This document shows, piece by piece, positions 1 to 8,356 of a stretch of DNA of 64,000 nucleotides. Position numbers and translations under genes: made by a program. Origin of the DNA: Acinetobacter brisouioides (lineage in GTDB: Bacteria; Pseudomonadota; Gammaproteobacteria; Pseudomonadales; Moraxellaceae); the NCBI RefSeq assembly GCF_004331075.1, contig NZ_SJNX01000002.1:1-64000 (forward strand). Reading direction: 5' to 3'. The notes below the pieces were generated by a model, which worked only from the letters and a program-made list of their open reading frames with translations, did no database searches and was not told where the DNA came from. The number at the start of each line of letters is the position of its first letter. Within the stretch, counting starts at the first letter, position 1.

Positions 1-277
1 CACCATAAGCCATATCGGCAAACAACATACCAAAATCGGGTTGGTCAACGCCCAGTTGAGTTTGAACAACCTTAGACGTCAATCCAATTTTACGACCCAC
101 CAAACGGCGGCCTTCAGATAATGCATGTTGTGTATTCACTTCCTGAACAGCATAGGCGATATCGACATCAGCACTTTCTCCGCCAAGTTCAGAACGAATG
201 GGAGCGATTGCAGCCTGTAATAATTCAGCTTGCCTTAATCTTAAGGCAACTGACTCAACTACAGCAGAATTTGACAT
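1..277 (-). CDS. 2-keto-4-pentenoate hydratase family protein (MhpD-like), C-terminus outside the window
   Basis: Only the first 92 codons are visible; the gene runs off the left edge. The peptide has the N-terminal hydratase signature: a GRRLVGRKIGLTS stretch followed by a QLGVDQPDFGMLF block, as in 2-oxopent-4-enoate hydratases that add water to the dienol product of catechol meta-cleavage. The ATG at 277 is preceded by AAGGAA at good spacing, which fixes the start. A catabolic operon probably continues leftwards but cannot be seen. A related decarboxylase of the same fold (4-oxalocrotonate decarboxylase) is the main alternative. Confidence 0.8.
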   Translation of the reverse strand, partial: MSNSAVVESVALRLRQAELLQAAIAPIRSELGGESADVDIAYAVQEVNTQHALSEGRRLVGRKIGLTSKVVQTQLGVDQPDFGMLFADMAYG

Positions 278-1213
278 CAACTTTTCCTTAAAAGTTAAAT
301 TTATAAAACACCTTGAGCTAGGAAAAAAATATAAACCAAACATTGATTTATTAGGCTTCTTTTTTGTATTTCTCCCATAAAGATAAAATGGACGAATAAA
401 AGAAATCTATCAAAATAAACCCAGCTCTAAGTGAGTATAAGAATGGAAAAAAGTCGAATAGAATACCAATACTTATTTTATTTATTACTATAGGTTCTAT
501 GTCTAAAAATAAATCAATTATAGCCTTAAGCCAATACCAAACAAATTACCACAGCATTATGATTGATCTTTCACTCTCTGAGTCAATAGATTCATTTTCT
601 ATCATAACTCATGGACGGCTTATTCCTTTTTGTAAAAATTACATATATTTCAATAAAATGAAAAAAATAAAACAAACCAATAAAGAAACCCAATAATAAA
701 GCTCACTATACCGCTTTGTATAAAAGCTCTCATTAAGGCATTAATTCTTAGGCTTTGTTCATCATGCCTTATCCACCTCTTTTATTTTCTCACAGAGAAA
801 AAATGGATCAGTCAAAGCACTTATAATATTAAATAAACTAAAATTAAAATAGAAATCAACATACTGTCTAGAGCATTTATGTTGCTTCAGTATAACTGAG
901 GTTTTAGTAATTATTGATTGCAGCACATTCTGTTAGATATTACTGTGCAATATAAAGCTTCTTTAGTATGGTGCTAAACTAAATAGCCCTTGAGAATTGA
1001 ATGACACCCCAATTAGAAGCCTAAGAAGGTGCTCACTCTGTTGGCTTGATGATTACAAATCCAATCCTATGACAATAATCTCTAAATTTACTGAATGGTT
1101 AAATCGAAAGTAGAGAGAATCTATTTTAAATACAGCATATATCAGTTGCCAAAGGGCTGAAAGAAACCAACTCAAATACTCAAGTTCAAACCAATCTTAC
1201 AAAGCACTCAAAT
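278..1213. other. AT-rich intergenic stretch with no supported gene
   Basis: About 0.9 kb of AT-rich DNA. One 65-codon reading frame (499-696, plus) has low-complexity composition, no ribosome binding site and no recognisable motif, so I do not call it. No transposase remnant or terminal repeat could be identified by eye. Confidence 0.5.
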
Positions 1214-1250
1214 AAAAAAAACAAGCTCAACCTATTTGGCTAAACTTGTT
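1214..1250 (-). terminator. Rho-independent terminator after rraA
   Basis: On the minus strand a 13-bp stem with three G-U wobbles (arms starting AACAAG and ending CTTGTT, loop AAATA) is followed directly by a run of T. It lies about 60 nt past the rraA stop codon. Confidence 0.85.
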
Positions 1251-1310
1251 CCTTGATCTATTTACACTGTCATGATGAAAGTGTTAAAAATCTTGATTTA
1301 AACTGTTCAA

Positions 1311-1817
1311 TCAAAGTTCTACAAGTTTTTCTTCTGAAATAATAATGCCATTATTATCAGCATAAATATAATTGCCTGGGATAATAATCACTCCACCAAT
1401 ATGCAGTGCAATATCAATCACGCCCACGCCCTGACGGTTACTTTTTCGTGGAATCGCTGCCAAAGCATGCACGCCCAAATCTAGCTCTGCCATTGCATCA
1501 ACATCACGCACACAACCATAAATCACCACGCCATTCCAGTGATTACGTACAGCAGATTCGGCAATCATATCGCCCATGAGCGCACAGCGCATAGATGCAC
1601 CGCCATCCACTACCAGCACTTTGCCCGTACCATCGCTGGCAAGTAATTCTTTAACACGTGAATTATCTTCATAGCATTTGACTGTGACAATTTCACCGCC
1701 AAAGGTTTTACGACCACCATAGCTTTTAAAAAATTTGTTGTCCAAACTCGGACCAAGCACCTGAATATTACTTTCAGGATGATCATCCAATAAATCACAA
1801 GTTACAAATGCTGTCAT
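1311..1817 (-). CDS. rraA: RraA family regulator of RNase E activity
   Basis: 168-residue RraA-family protein. In E. coli the trimer binds RNase E and lowers its activity; relatives are 4-hydroxy-4-methyl-2-oxoglutarate aldolases. The G-D-M-I-A-E-S block followed by GVVIYGCVRDVDAM contains the family's G-x20-R-D pattern. The reading frame opens at 1829, but ATG 1817 is the better start: it overlaps the upstream stop as ATGA and GGAG lies 7 nt before it. That overlap suggests translational coupling with the dehydrogenase-like gene. Function as RNase E inhibitor or aldolase cannot be separated from sequence alone. Confidence 0.9.
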   Translation of the reverse strand: MTAFVTCDLLDDHPESNIQVLGPSLDNKFFKSYGGRKTFGGEIVTVKCYEDNSRVKELLASDGTGKVLVVDGGASMRCALMGDMIAESAVRNHWNGVVIYGCVRDVDAMAELDLGVHALAAIPRKSNRQGVGVIDIALHIGGVIIIPGNYIYADNNGIIISEEKLVEL

Positions 1818-2494
1818 TCTGTGCTCCATGTTGTGTTTTGTATATCTAAGTTATTATAAATTCGAACGTGTTCGGTTTGTAGCATTGCAGCCGCGACCAT
1901 AGTCTTAGCTACCTGTAGTGCTGTTACAGGTTTATAACGGTAGTATCGTGGTAAAAACCGTTCAGTACAATGAAATAATTTTTGTCCCAACCCTTCAAAA
2001 ATTCGCGGATGTTCACGCTCACCAATCAGTAGTGATGGACGCAAGATAGAAATGGTGTCGAGGTCAAATGCCTGAACATCCCGCTCTAACTCGCCTTTGA
2101 CCCGATTATAGAAAAAATGGGAATCTGGTGATGCTCCCATGGCACTGATCAGCAAATAATGTATACGTTTATTTTGTAGAAGTTCAGCAAAATGCATATT
2201 GATGCCATAGTCAGTATCATAAAAGGCTTGGCGTGAACCTGCTTGCTTTAAGGTTGTACCGAGACAACTAAAGGCATGCGTATGCTGACTGACATCTTCT
2301 TCATTGAGTAATAAAAAATCATCTAGAACCAATTGTTGAATCTTACTGACCCCTTGGTACTGAGTTTGTTCACGGCGTAATATCAGGGTGATTTTTAGGC
2401 ATTCGGGAAGCTGTAGCAATTGCTGCACCAACTGCCGACCAATCAAGCCTGTTGCTCCAATTACAATTGCACTTTGTATTTTTACTTTTTGCAT
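1814..2494 (-). CDS. NAD(P)-binding Rossmann-fold protein, TIP30/HTATIP2-like
   Basis: 226 residues with an N-terminal nucleotide-binding motif GATGLIG at residues 13-19 after a hydrophobic strand, as in atypical short-chain dehydrogenases. An SAMGAS strand and a YNRVKGELER segment match the YxxxK-like active-site region of the NAD(P)H-binding/TIP30 group. Substrate unknown. It is translationally coupled to rraA through a 4-nt overlap. No strong Shine-Dalgarno precedes ATG 2494. Confidence 0.75.
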   Translation of the reverse strand: MQKVKIQSAIVIGATGLIGRQLVQQLLQLPECLKITLILRREQTQYQGVSKIQQLVLDDFLLLNEEDVSQHTHAFSCLGTTLKQAGSRQAFYDTDYGINMHFAELLQNKRIHYLLISAMGASPDSHFFYNRVKGELERDVQAFDLDTISILRPSLLIGEREHPRIFEGLGQKLFHCTERFLPRYYRYKPVTALQVAKTMVAAAMLQTEHVRIYNNLDIQNTTWSTE

Positions 2495-2699
2495 GAGAAG
2501 ATATTCATCTAGAGCGATAATTATGTTTAGATTTTATACTTTTTTTGACCGCAAAAGTCGATCAAACCCTGATAATACTTGACTTCATAACGCTGATTCA
2601 TCAAAATATCGCACTTGTTTACGGGCTGGTGAAGGCAATCTGAGTAGTTTCAGTATTGTTTCAGCCCGCCCAGACCAATCTATTTCAAGGAGTGCAAGA

Positions 2700-2966
2700 G
2701 TGGCAAACTCTGCTCAGGCAAAAAAACGTGCGCGTCAAAACGTTGTAGCGCGCAAACACAACGCAAGCTTGCGTTCTATGGTTCGTACTTACATCAAACG
2801 TACTTTAAGTGCAATCGCAGCTGGTGATTATGCTGTTGCTACAGAAGCTTACAAAAAAGCTGTTCCTGTAATCGACCGTATGGCTGATAAAGGCATCATC
2901 CATAAAAACAAAGCTGCTCGTCATAAGAGCCGTTTGAATGCACAAGTTAAAGCTTTAGCTAACTAA
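2700..2966 (+). CDS. rpsT: 30S ribosomal protein S20
   Basis: 88 residues, highly basic, starting [12 protein letters not shown] and ending in ALAN, typical of S20, which binds 16S rRNA early in 30S assembly. The start codon is GTG at 2700 with AAGGAG seven nt upstream. Non-ATG starts are common in rpsT and are part of its known translational autoregulation in E. coli. It stands alone and is closed by a strong terminator. Confidence 0.98.
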   Translation: MANSAQAKKRARQNVVARKHNASLRSMVRTYIKRTLSAIAAGDYAVATEAYKKAVPVIDRMADKGIIHKNKAARHKSRLNAQVKALAN

Positions 2967-2977
2967 TTTTGCATCAT

Positions 2978-3006
2978 AAAAAAGCCCCAAGTTTGGGGCT
3001 TTTTTA
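2978..3006 (+). terminator. Bidirectional terminator between rpsT and the histidine phosphatase gene
   Basis: AAAAAAGCCCCAA-GT-TTGGGGCTTTTTT is a near-perfect hairpin with A and T tracts on both sides. It sits 12 nt after the rpsT stop and just past the stop of the convergent gene. Confidence 0.95.
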
Positions 3007-3011
3007 TTGGC

Positions 3012-3755
3012 TTATAATCCACTTTTTTGCTGGATAAATTCACGAATGGACAACTGGTGAATCTTTCCACGCCAAATCCACTTCAGTACACTATCGGCAA
3101 AGTTATCGCCTTCAAACCAGACGAATACCCCTTCCATCATTTCAGGCCAGTCACTTTTTTCTAATTGAGTCTGATTACGCATGACTGCAAGCATAGCTGC
3201 AATAATCGTGTCATGGCTGACCGCAAGCGTTAAACCACCACTGTGCTGCGGATGGGCGTTATAAATCAGTTCCAGCACATCTACTACGCCCGTAATCGGG
3301 TGCTTCATGCCAGGTAAAGCGTTATTGACAAAACTATTAATAAAACCCAATGCGCCTTGCTGACGAAAATACGGCGCTGCCTGCTGGATATCCAACACAA
3401 AGCTTCCTGGTTCAACCAGCAAACCCTGTTCAACAATTTCAATATGATGGGTATTGGTACTCTGTGTGATCTGGTCTGCGCCCTGAATCATCAATGCAGC
3501 GGTATCGACACAACGCTGGATTGGGCTGGACATACACTGTTCAATCACACGTCCTGTATTTTCAATTAAATAACAGCCCCACGCCTGCGCTAGTTCACGC
3601 CCCGCACCAGTCAATTGCAAATCATATCCCGCCAAACCTTGCCCAGCCACAACCTCACGAACGGAGTGTCGTGTAAATAAAGTCACAGGCGTGGAGATAT
3701 CAGGAAGTAAATCAATTGCCCGATACATGCTTTGGGGTAATAACTGTAAAGACAT
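3012..3755 (-). CDS. Histidine phosphatase superfamily protein
   Basis: 247 residues. R29-H30 in LFTRHS is the catalytic phospho-acceptor His, and a second conserved His lies in LAVSHDTIIAAML near residue 180. The intervening sequence resembles branch-2 acid phosphatases more than phosphoglycerate mutase. No signal peptide is evident, so it is probably cytoplasmic. Substrate unknown. It converges on rpsT and shares the terminator. ATG 3755 is preceded by a GAAGA-type site; an internal Met10 is a possible alternative start. Confidence 0.8.
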   Translation of the reverse strand: MSLQLLPQSMYRAIDLLPDISTPVTLFTRHSVREVVAGQGLAGYDLQLTGAGRELAQAWGCYLIENTGRVIEQCMSSPIQRCVDTAALMIQGADQITQSTNTHHIEIVEQGLLVEPGSFVLDIQQAAPYFRQQGALGFINSFVNNALPGMKHPITGVVDVLELIYNAHPQHSGGLTLAVSHDTIIAAMLAVMRNQTQLEKSDWPEMMEGVFVWFEGDNFADSVLKWIWRGKIHQLSIREFIQQKSGL

Positions 3756-3813
3756 TCTTCTAGATTCAAGTGGTTACTTGCCCACTATATCATGCTGCTT
3801 TTGGACTGCAATG

Positions 3814-4662
3814 TCATTTCGTCATTAGGCAAAGTGCATTCAAAGCAATTTCCTGATATACAGGCTGTGAAAAAGCAATAAACCCGTGATTTAACAAACT
3901 GCTACGCTGATTATAGACAAACGGCTCTCCTGTTAGGCTCACTAAGCCACCGCCAATGCTCTCAAGCAAGCCTTGCCCTGCACTGGTATCCCATTCTGAG
4001 GTTGGATGAAACCTTGGATACAAATCAATTTTTCCTTCCAGCATCATGCAAAATTTATAAGCACTGCCTGCCTGCGAGGTTTCAATCGCATGATGTTGCT
4101 GCAAAATATCAATAAACTGCTGATATTGCGGTTTATGGCTGCGATGACTCAAACCGACATGAATCGGCTCAAGCAAATCAGATTGTGGTTGATACTGAAA
4201 CCAACGCTGCTGCACTACATCATATTTATAAGGTTTTTGTTGTATATATCCAATATAAATAAGCTGCTGTGCAGGAATCGCAATGGCAGAAAATAGGGTT
4301 TTGCCATGTTCGATCTGGCTTAGATTAATGGTAAATTCTGGACGTTGATGCAAAAACTCTTTGGTGCCATCGAGCGGGTCAAGCAACCAACAGCGCGACC
4401 AATTATGACGCTCATGATGCTCATTTTCTTCTGATAAAAGTGGCAGTGTTGGCGTAAGTTCTTGCAATGCAGCTTCAATAAACTGATTGGCTTTCAAATC
4501 AGCCTGCGTGACAGGTGAATCATCATGTTTGGTCTGAACATGAAATTTCTCTCCCTGACAAAAGTTCAAATATTCCTGCTGAATAATCTCACTGGCTTGC
4601 TGCAAAATTCGCACAACAGCATGCAGTAATTCATCATTCGGGCGGTCGCTTGGCACAAACAT
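3814..4662 (-). CDS. cysQ: 3'(2'),5'-bisphosphate nucleotidase CysQ
   Basis: 282-residue inositol-monophosphatase-fold enzyme that removes the 3'-phosphate from PAP made during sulfate assimilation. The Mg/Li-phosphatase motifs appear in order: DSPVTQAD, a SEENE metal-binding block, LDPLDGTKEF, and a C-terminal EWDTSAGQGLLE. The LDPLDGTKEF form, rather than the DPLDGT-N form of SuhB, points to CysQ. It stands alone, 59 nt downstream of the phosphatase gene start. The sulfate-uptake genes of this window are 42 kb away. Confidence 0.93.
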   Translation of the reverse strand: MFVPSDRPNDELLHAVVRILQQASEIIQQEYLNFCQGEKFHVQTKHDDSPVTQADLKANQFIEAALQELTPTLPLLSEENEHHERHNWSRCWLLDPLDGTKEFLHQRPEFTINLSQIEHGKTLFSAIAIPAQQLIYIGYIQQKPYKYDVVQQRWFQYQPQSDLLEPIHVGLSHRSHKPQYQQFIDILQQHHAIETSQAGSAYKFCMMLEGKIDLYPRFHPTSEWDTSAGQGLLESIGGGLVSLTGEPFVYNQRSSLLNHGFIAFSQPVYQEIALNALCLMTK

Positions 4663-4986
4663 GATGACTTCTCATTTTCAATGATCCTTTCATCATAGCG
4701 ACTCATTATTTTAAATACAGTCGAATGTGCTGAATTTTTTCGGTTTGTTGAAAATCTCGGCACAGTCCTTGCTTTATTCTTCATAAGAAAAAATATTGCA
4801 CATCAATATATCGTCTACTCCTTATGAGATACCCCACAAAAGTTTCCTGATAGGAAATAAAAATTCAAAATAATACTAGACGCGGTGTTTAATTTTTTAT
4901 ATAAATTACCTTGAAGAAAATATTTTTCCCACGAAGAATTTTAAGGGGAATTTTCCTAAAGACCACATTGGCGAGGAAGCACCACC

Positions 4987-5856
4987 ATGGCACACAACCA
5001 AGTTGAGCAATTTGTATTAAAAATTAGTTGTCCTGCGGCATCTGGAATTGTTGCAGCGGTTTCGGGGTATTTGGCAAGTAATGGTTGCTATATCAGTGAG
5101 ATGGCACAATTTGACGATGAAACTACAGGGCATTTCTTTATGCGTGCCGTGTTCCGTTTCAATGCTGGCGTAGCTGGAGATATTGAACAGCTCAAAGCAA
5201 ACTTTAATAGCGTTAGTGATGCCTTCGACATGCAGGCCACTTTTTATAATCAAAATCAGCCTGTTAAAGTTTTGATTATGGTGAGCAAGTTTGATCACTG
5301 CCTACTGAACTTGCTGTATCGCTATCACAAAGGCGAGCTGGATTTTCAAATTACTGCAATTGTTTCCAACCATTTAGATTTGCGTGCAGTTGCTGAGCGT
5401 GAAGGTATTCGTTTTATTTACTTACCTGTCACTAAAGACAATAAAGCACAGCAGGAACAAGAGCTGATCAAAATTGTTGATGAAACAGGCACTGAACTGG
5501 TCATTCTTGCACGTTATATGCAGATTCTGTCTAACGACCTGTGCAAACAGCTATCAGGTCGTGCCATCAACATTCACCATTCATTTTTACCAGGTTTTAA
5601 AGGTGCTCGACCTTATCACCAAGCTTTTGACCGCGGCGTGAAACTAATTGGTGCAACGGCGCACTTTGTCACCAGCGATCTTGATGAAGGCCCAATCATT
5701 GAACAAGCTGTGCAACGTGTTGACCATGCCTATATGCCAGAAGATTTGGTCTCTCTCGGTCGTGACACAGAAACCATCGCGTTGTCTAAAGCTGTGAAAT
5801 ATTTTGTCGAGCACCGTGTGTTCCTCAATGACAATCGTACGGTGGTGTTCCAATGA
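4987..5856 (+). CDS. purU: Formyltetrahydrofolate deformylase
   Basis: 289 residues. An N-terminal ACT domain (about 8-90) precedes a formyltransferase-fold catalytic domain with [16 protein letters not shown] and a [17 protein letters not shown] block that carries the conserved Asn, His and Asp. PurU hydrolyses 10-formyl-THF to formate and THF. A GAGGAAG site precedes the ATG. The stop overlaps folD as ATGA. Leading a folD and demethylase operon, it most likely serves to dispose of one-carbon units from demethylation and recycle THF rather than to supply purine synthesis. The 324-nt upstream gap must hold the operon promoter; no sigma-54 spacing pattern was found in it. Confidence 0.93.
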   Translation: MAHNQVEQFVLKISCPAASGIVAAVSGYLASNGCYISEMAQFDDETTGHFFMRAVFRFNAGVAGDIEQLKANFNSVSDAFDMQATFYNQNQPVKVLIMVSKFDHCLLNLLYRYHKGELDFQITAIVSNHLDLRAVAEREGIRFIYLPVTKDNKAQQEQELIKIVDETGTELVILARYMQILSNDLCKQLSGRAINIHHSFLPGFKGARPYHQAFDRGVKLIGATAHFVTSDLDEGPIIEQAVQRVDHAYMPEDLVSLGRDTETIALSKAVKYFVEHRVFLNDNRTVVFQ

Positions 5857-6761
5857 GCCTACTTAGCCAATTTACAGCATCTGAAATTACCGTGATCGAT
5901 GGTAAAGCCACCGCTGCACAGGTACTCGAAGAAGTTAAACACGATGTTGCTGCCCTGCAACAGCAAGGCATCACACCTTGCCTCGCTGTGGTTTTGGTCG
6001 GCGAAGACCCTGCAAGTCAGGTCTATGTCCGCAACAAGGTCGAAAAAGCCCTGATGGTTGGTATTCGTTCACTGGAATTTCGTTTTCCTGCCGAACTTAG
6101 CCAAATAGAACTACTTGCCAAAATTGATGAACTGAACGCAGATCACAGCGTACATGGCATTTTAGTGCAACTACCTCTGCCAAAACATATTGATGAAACA
6201 TTGGTTCTTGAACGTATTGACCCGAAAAAAGATGTCGATGGTTTCCACAGTGAAAATGTCGGCGGTTTAAGTCAGGGGCGTGATGTGCTTACCCCTTGCA
6301 CGCCAACAGGCTGTATCCGCCTGCTTAAAGATACTTTGGGAGATCTGACTGGGCTACACGCGGTTGTGGTTGGACGTTCCAATATTGTTGGTAAGCCCAT
6401 GGCGGCTTTGCTGTTACAGGAAAACTGCACCGTGACTGTGGTGCATTCCAAAAGTCAGGATTTGGCACAGCTTTGCCAGTTGGGTGACATTGTGGTCGCA
6501 GCGGTCGGACGCCCACGCATGATCAACTCATCTTATTTAAAAACCAATGCGGTAGTGATTGATGTTGGGATTAACTGCATTCAGGAAAATGGCAAAAATC
6601 GTTTGGTCGGCGATGTGGACTATGACGATGTCCTGCCAATGGTCAGCGCCATTACCCCTGTGCCAGGTGGTGTCGGCCCAATGACTATTGCCTACCTAAT
6701 GAAAAATACCGTACATGCCGCACAGTTGCAGCATGCACAAGCTCATTCAACTTCCGTTTAA
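5853..6761 (+). CDS. folD: Bifunctional methylene-THF dehydrogenase / methenyl-THF cyclohydrolase
   Basis: 302 residues with all FolD signatures: YVRNK (catalytic Lys region), [29 protein letters not shown], the NADP-binding [14 protein letters not shown], and the C-terminal [16 protein letters not shown]. It interconverts 5,10-methylene-THF and 10-formyl-THF in the cytosol. Coupled to purU by a 4-nt overlap and followed 27 nt later by the sarcosine-oxidase-like genes. Placed here it would oxidise methylene-THF released by THF-dependent demethylases. A housekeeping folD copy may also exist outside the window. Confidence 0.95.
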   Translation: MSLLSQFTASEITVIDGKATAAQVLEEVKHDVAALQQQGITPCLAVVLVGEDPASQVYVRNKVEKALMVGIRSLEFRFPAELSQIELLAKIDELNADHSVHGILVQLPLPKHIDETLVLERIDPKKDVDGFHSENVGGLSQGRDVLTPCTPTGCIRLLKDTLGDLTGLHAVVVGRSNIVGKPMAALLLQENCTVTVVHSKSQDLAQLCQLGDIVVAAVGRPRMINSSYLKTNAVVIDVGINCIQENGKNRLVGDVDYDDVLPMVSAITPVPGGVGPMTIAYLMKNTVHAAQLQHAQAHSTSV

Positions 6762-6788
6762 GTCAATGCCTAGCGCTGTGGAGGACTC

Positions 6789-8027
6789 ATGCCATTTAGT
6801 CTACTGAAATATGGATTAAGTTCTGAATATCCTGTCGAAGTGGATTTACCTCCACCGACGGCTCTGAAACCGCATTATGATGTGGTGATTATTGGCGGTG
6901 GTGGGCATGGTCTTGCGACAGCCTACTACCTGTCTAAATATCATGGCATTACCAATATTGCGGTTCTGGAAAAAGCCTATTTGGGTGGGGGCAATACTGC
7001 ACGTAATACTGCCGTGATTCGCTCTAATTACCTGACCTCCGAAGGCGTAGAATTTTATGCCGAATCGGTGAAATTATTTAAAAACCTCTCCAACGAATTT
7101 GATTTCAACATTATGTATTCTGAGCGTGGGCAGCTCACACTGGCACATACTGACTCGACTGTACGTGCCTTCCGCCAACGTGCAGAAGTCAACAAACACT
7201 TCGGTGGGCGTACCGAAATGCTGGATCGCCAGCAGATTAAAGAGTTAGTGCCTTGTCTGAATCTTGATCCTGCTCATTTGCCTGTATTGGCTGGACTTTG
7301 GCATATTGATGGTGCAACTGCACGTCACGATGCCGTGGCTTGGGGCTATGCCAAAGAAGCCGCCAAACGCGGTGTAGAAATCCATCAACTCACTGAAGTT
7401 CAAGATCTGGTGATTGAGAACAATAAAATCAAAGCCATCAAAACCAATCGCGGTACGGTGCAATGTGGCTGTGCGGTTCAGGCGATTGCAGGGGCATCTT
7501 CGATTTTGATGGCAAAAGCCAAAATCCGCGCACCAATTCAGACTTTCCCACTCCAAGCGATGGTTTCTCAACCATTTAAACCGTTCCTGACACCTTTGGT
7601 CAGTTCATCGGCTTTGCACTGTTATGTACAACAAACCAGTCGTGGCGAAATTGTGTTTGGTGGTGGTTCAGACCCTTATCCACTCTATAACACCCGCTCG
7701 ACTTTGGATTTGAAAGAAAGCCTGCTCGCACATGCCATTGAAATGTTTCCTTTTATGGCCAATGTCAAACTCATGCGCCAATGGGCAGGCATTACCGATA
7801 TGACGCCTGACTATAGTCCGATTATGGGTAAATCCCCTGTTGACAATTACTACCTCGATGCAGGTTGGGGAACCTGGGGCTTTAAAGCCACGCCAATTTG
7901 CGGCAAAACCATGGCAGAACTGGTGGCGACAGGCAAAACTCCAAGCCTAATTAAACCGTTTGCACTAGAACGTTTCAGCACCTTTCAGCAAGTCAACGAA
8001 ATGGGCGCAACTGCGGCGAGCCACTAA
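6789..8027 (+). CDS. soxB: Sarcosine oxidase / N-methylglutamate dehydrogenase family, beta subunit (FAD amine oxidase)
   Basis: 412 residues. The FAD-binding motif GGGGHG is at 36-41 and EKAYLGGGNTARNTA forms the following loop. H180 in TARHDAVAW aligns with the His that carries covalent FMN in heterotetrameric sarcosine oxidase. The C-terminal GWGTWGFKATPICGKTMAEL matches the DadA-type FAD domain. This subunit oxidises the N-methyl substrate. GGAG lies before the ATG. It begins the B-D-A-G order also used by mgdABCD of N-methylglutamate dehydrogenase, so the substrate, sarcosine or N-methylglutamate, is open. Confidence 0.9.
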   Translation: MPFSLLKYGLSSEYPVEVDLPPPTALKPHYDVVIIGGGGHGLATAYYLSKYHGITNIAVLEKAYLGGGNTARNTAVIRSNYLTSEGVEFYAESVKLFKNLSNEFDFNIMYSERGQLTLAHTDSTVRAFRQRAEVNKHFGGRTEMLDRQQIKELVPCLNLDPAHLPVLAGLWHIDGATARHDAVAWGYAKEAAKRGVEIHQLTEVQDLVIENNKIKAIKTNRGTVQCGCAVQAIAGASSILMAKAKIRAPIQTFPLQAMVSQPFKPFLTPLVSSSALHCYVQQTSRGEIVFGGGSDPYPLYNTRSTLDLKESLLAHAIEMFPFMANVKLMRQWAGITDMTPDYSPIMGKSPVDNYYLDAGWGTWGFKATPICGKTMAELVATGKTPSLIKPFALERFSTFQQVNEMGATAASH

Positions 8028-8038
8028 AGGAGAATCTG

Positions 8039-8356
8039 ATGAAAATTATGCCTTGTCCACTCAATGGTCCACGCAATATCAGTGAATTTGTTTATGGTGG
8101 CGAACTCAAAGACATGCCAGACCAGAACCACTGTAGCGACTATGAATGGGCAGATTACGTGTTTAACTGCGACAACATTGCAGGCATTGTTCGTGAATGG
8201 TGGATGCATGCTCCAAGCAGTTACTGGTTTATTGCTGAACGCAACACCATCACCGATGAAATTTTAAAAACTTATGACCCGAAAGAATTGTTCCAGCAAC
8301 GGGTCGAATTTAATGAAAGCAGCCCATCTTCAGTTCAGAAGGAGTCTATGACATGA
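8039..8356 (+). CDS. soxD: Sarcosine oxidase / N-methylglutamate dehydrogenase family, delta subunit with altered zinc site
   Basis: 105 residues, typical delta-subunit length. The start CPLNGPRNISEFVYGGE resembles the family CPxCGPR...EF.YGGE pattern, but the second Cys is replaced by Asn9. Only C6 and H57 remain of the four zinc ligands known in sarcosine oxidase (two Cys, His, Cys); serines occupy the last position around 60-61. AAGGAG precedes the ATG and the 3' end overlaps soxA by 4 nt. I infer a structural subunit without the classical zinc knuckle, which may mark a divergent enzyme such as N-methylglutamate dehydrogenase. Confidence 0.88.
   Translation: MKIMPCPLNGPRNISEFVYGGELKDMPDQNHCSDYEWADYVFNCDNIAGIVREWWMHAPSSYWFIAERNTITDEILKTYDPKELFQQRVEFNESSPSSVQKESMT

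Noticed and set aside
499..696. 65-codon frame in the AT-rich gap
   Set aside because: No ribosome binding site, biased AT-driven composition and no recognisable motif.
4913..4986. Sigma-54 promoter upstream of purU (TTGGCGAGGAAGC)
   Set aside because: The GG-to-GC distance is 7 nt rather than 10, and the AG-rich part is the ribosome binding site.
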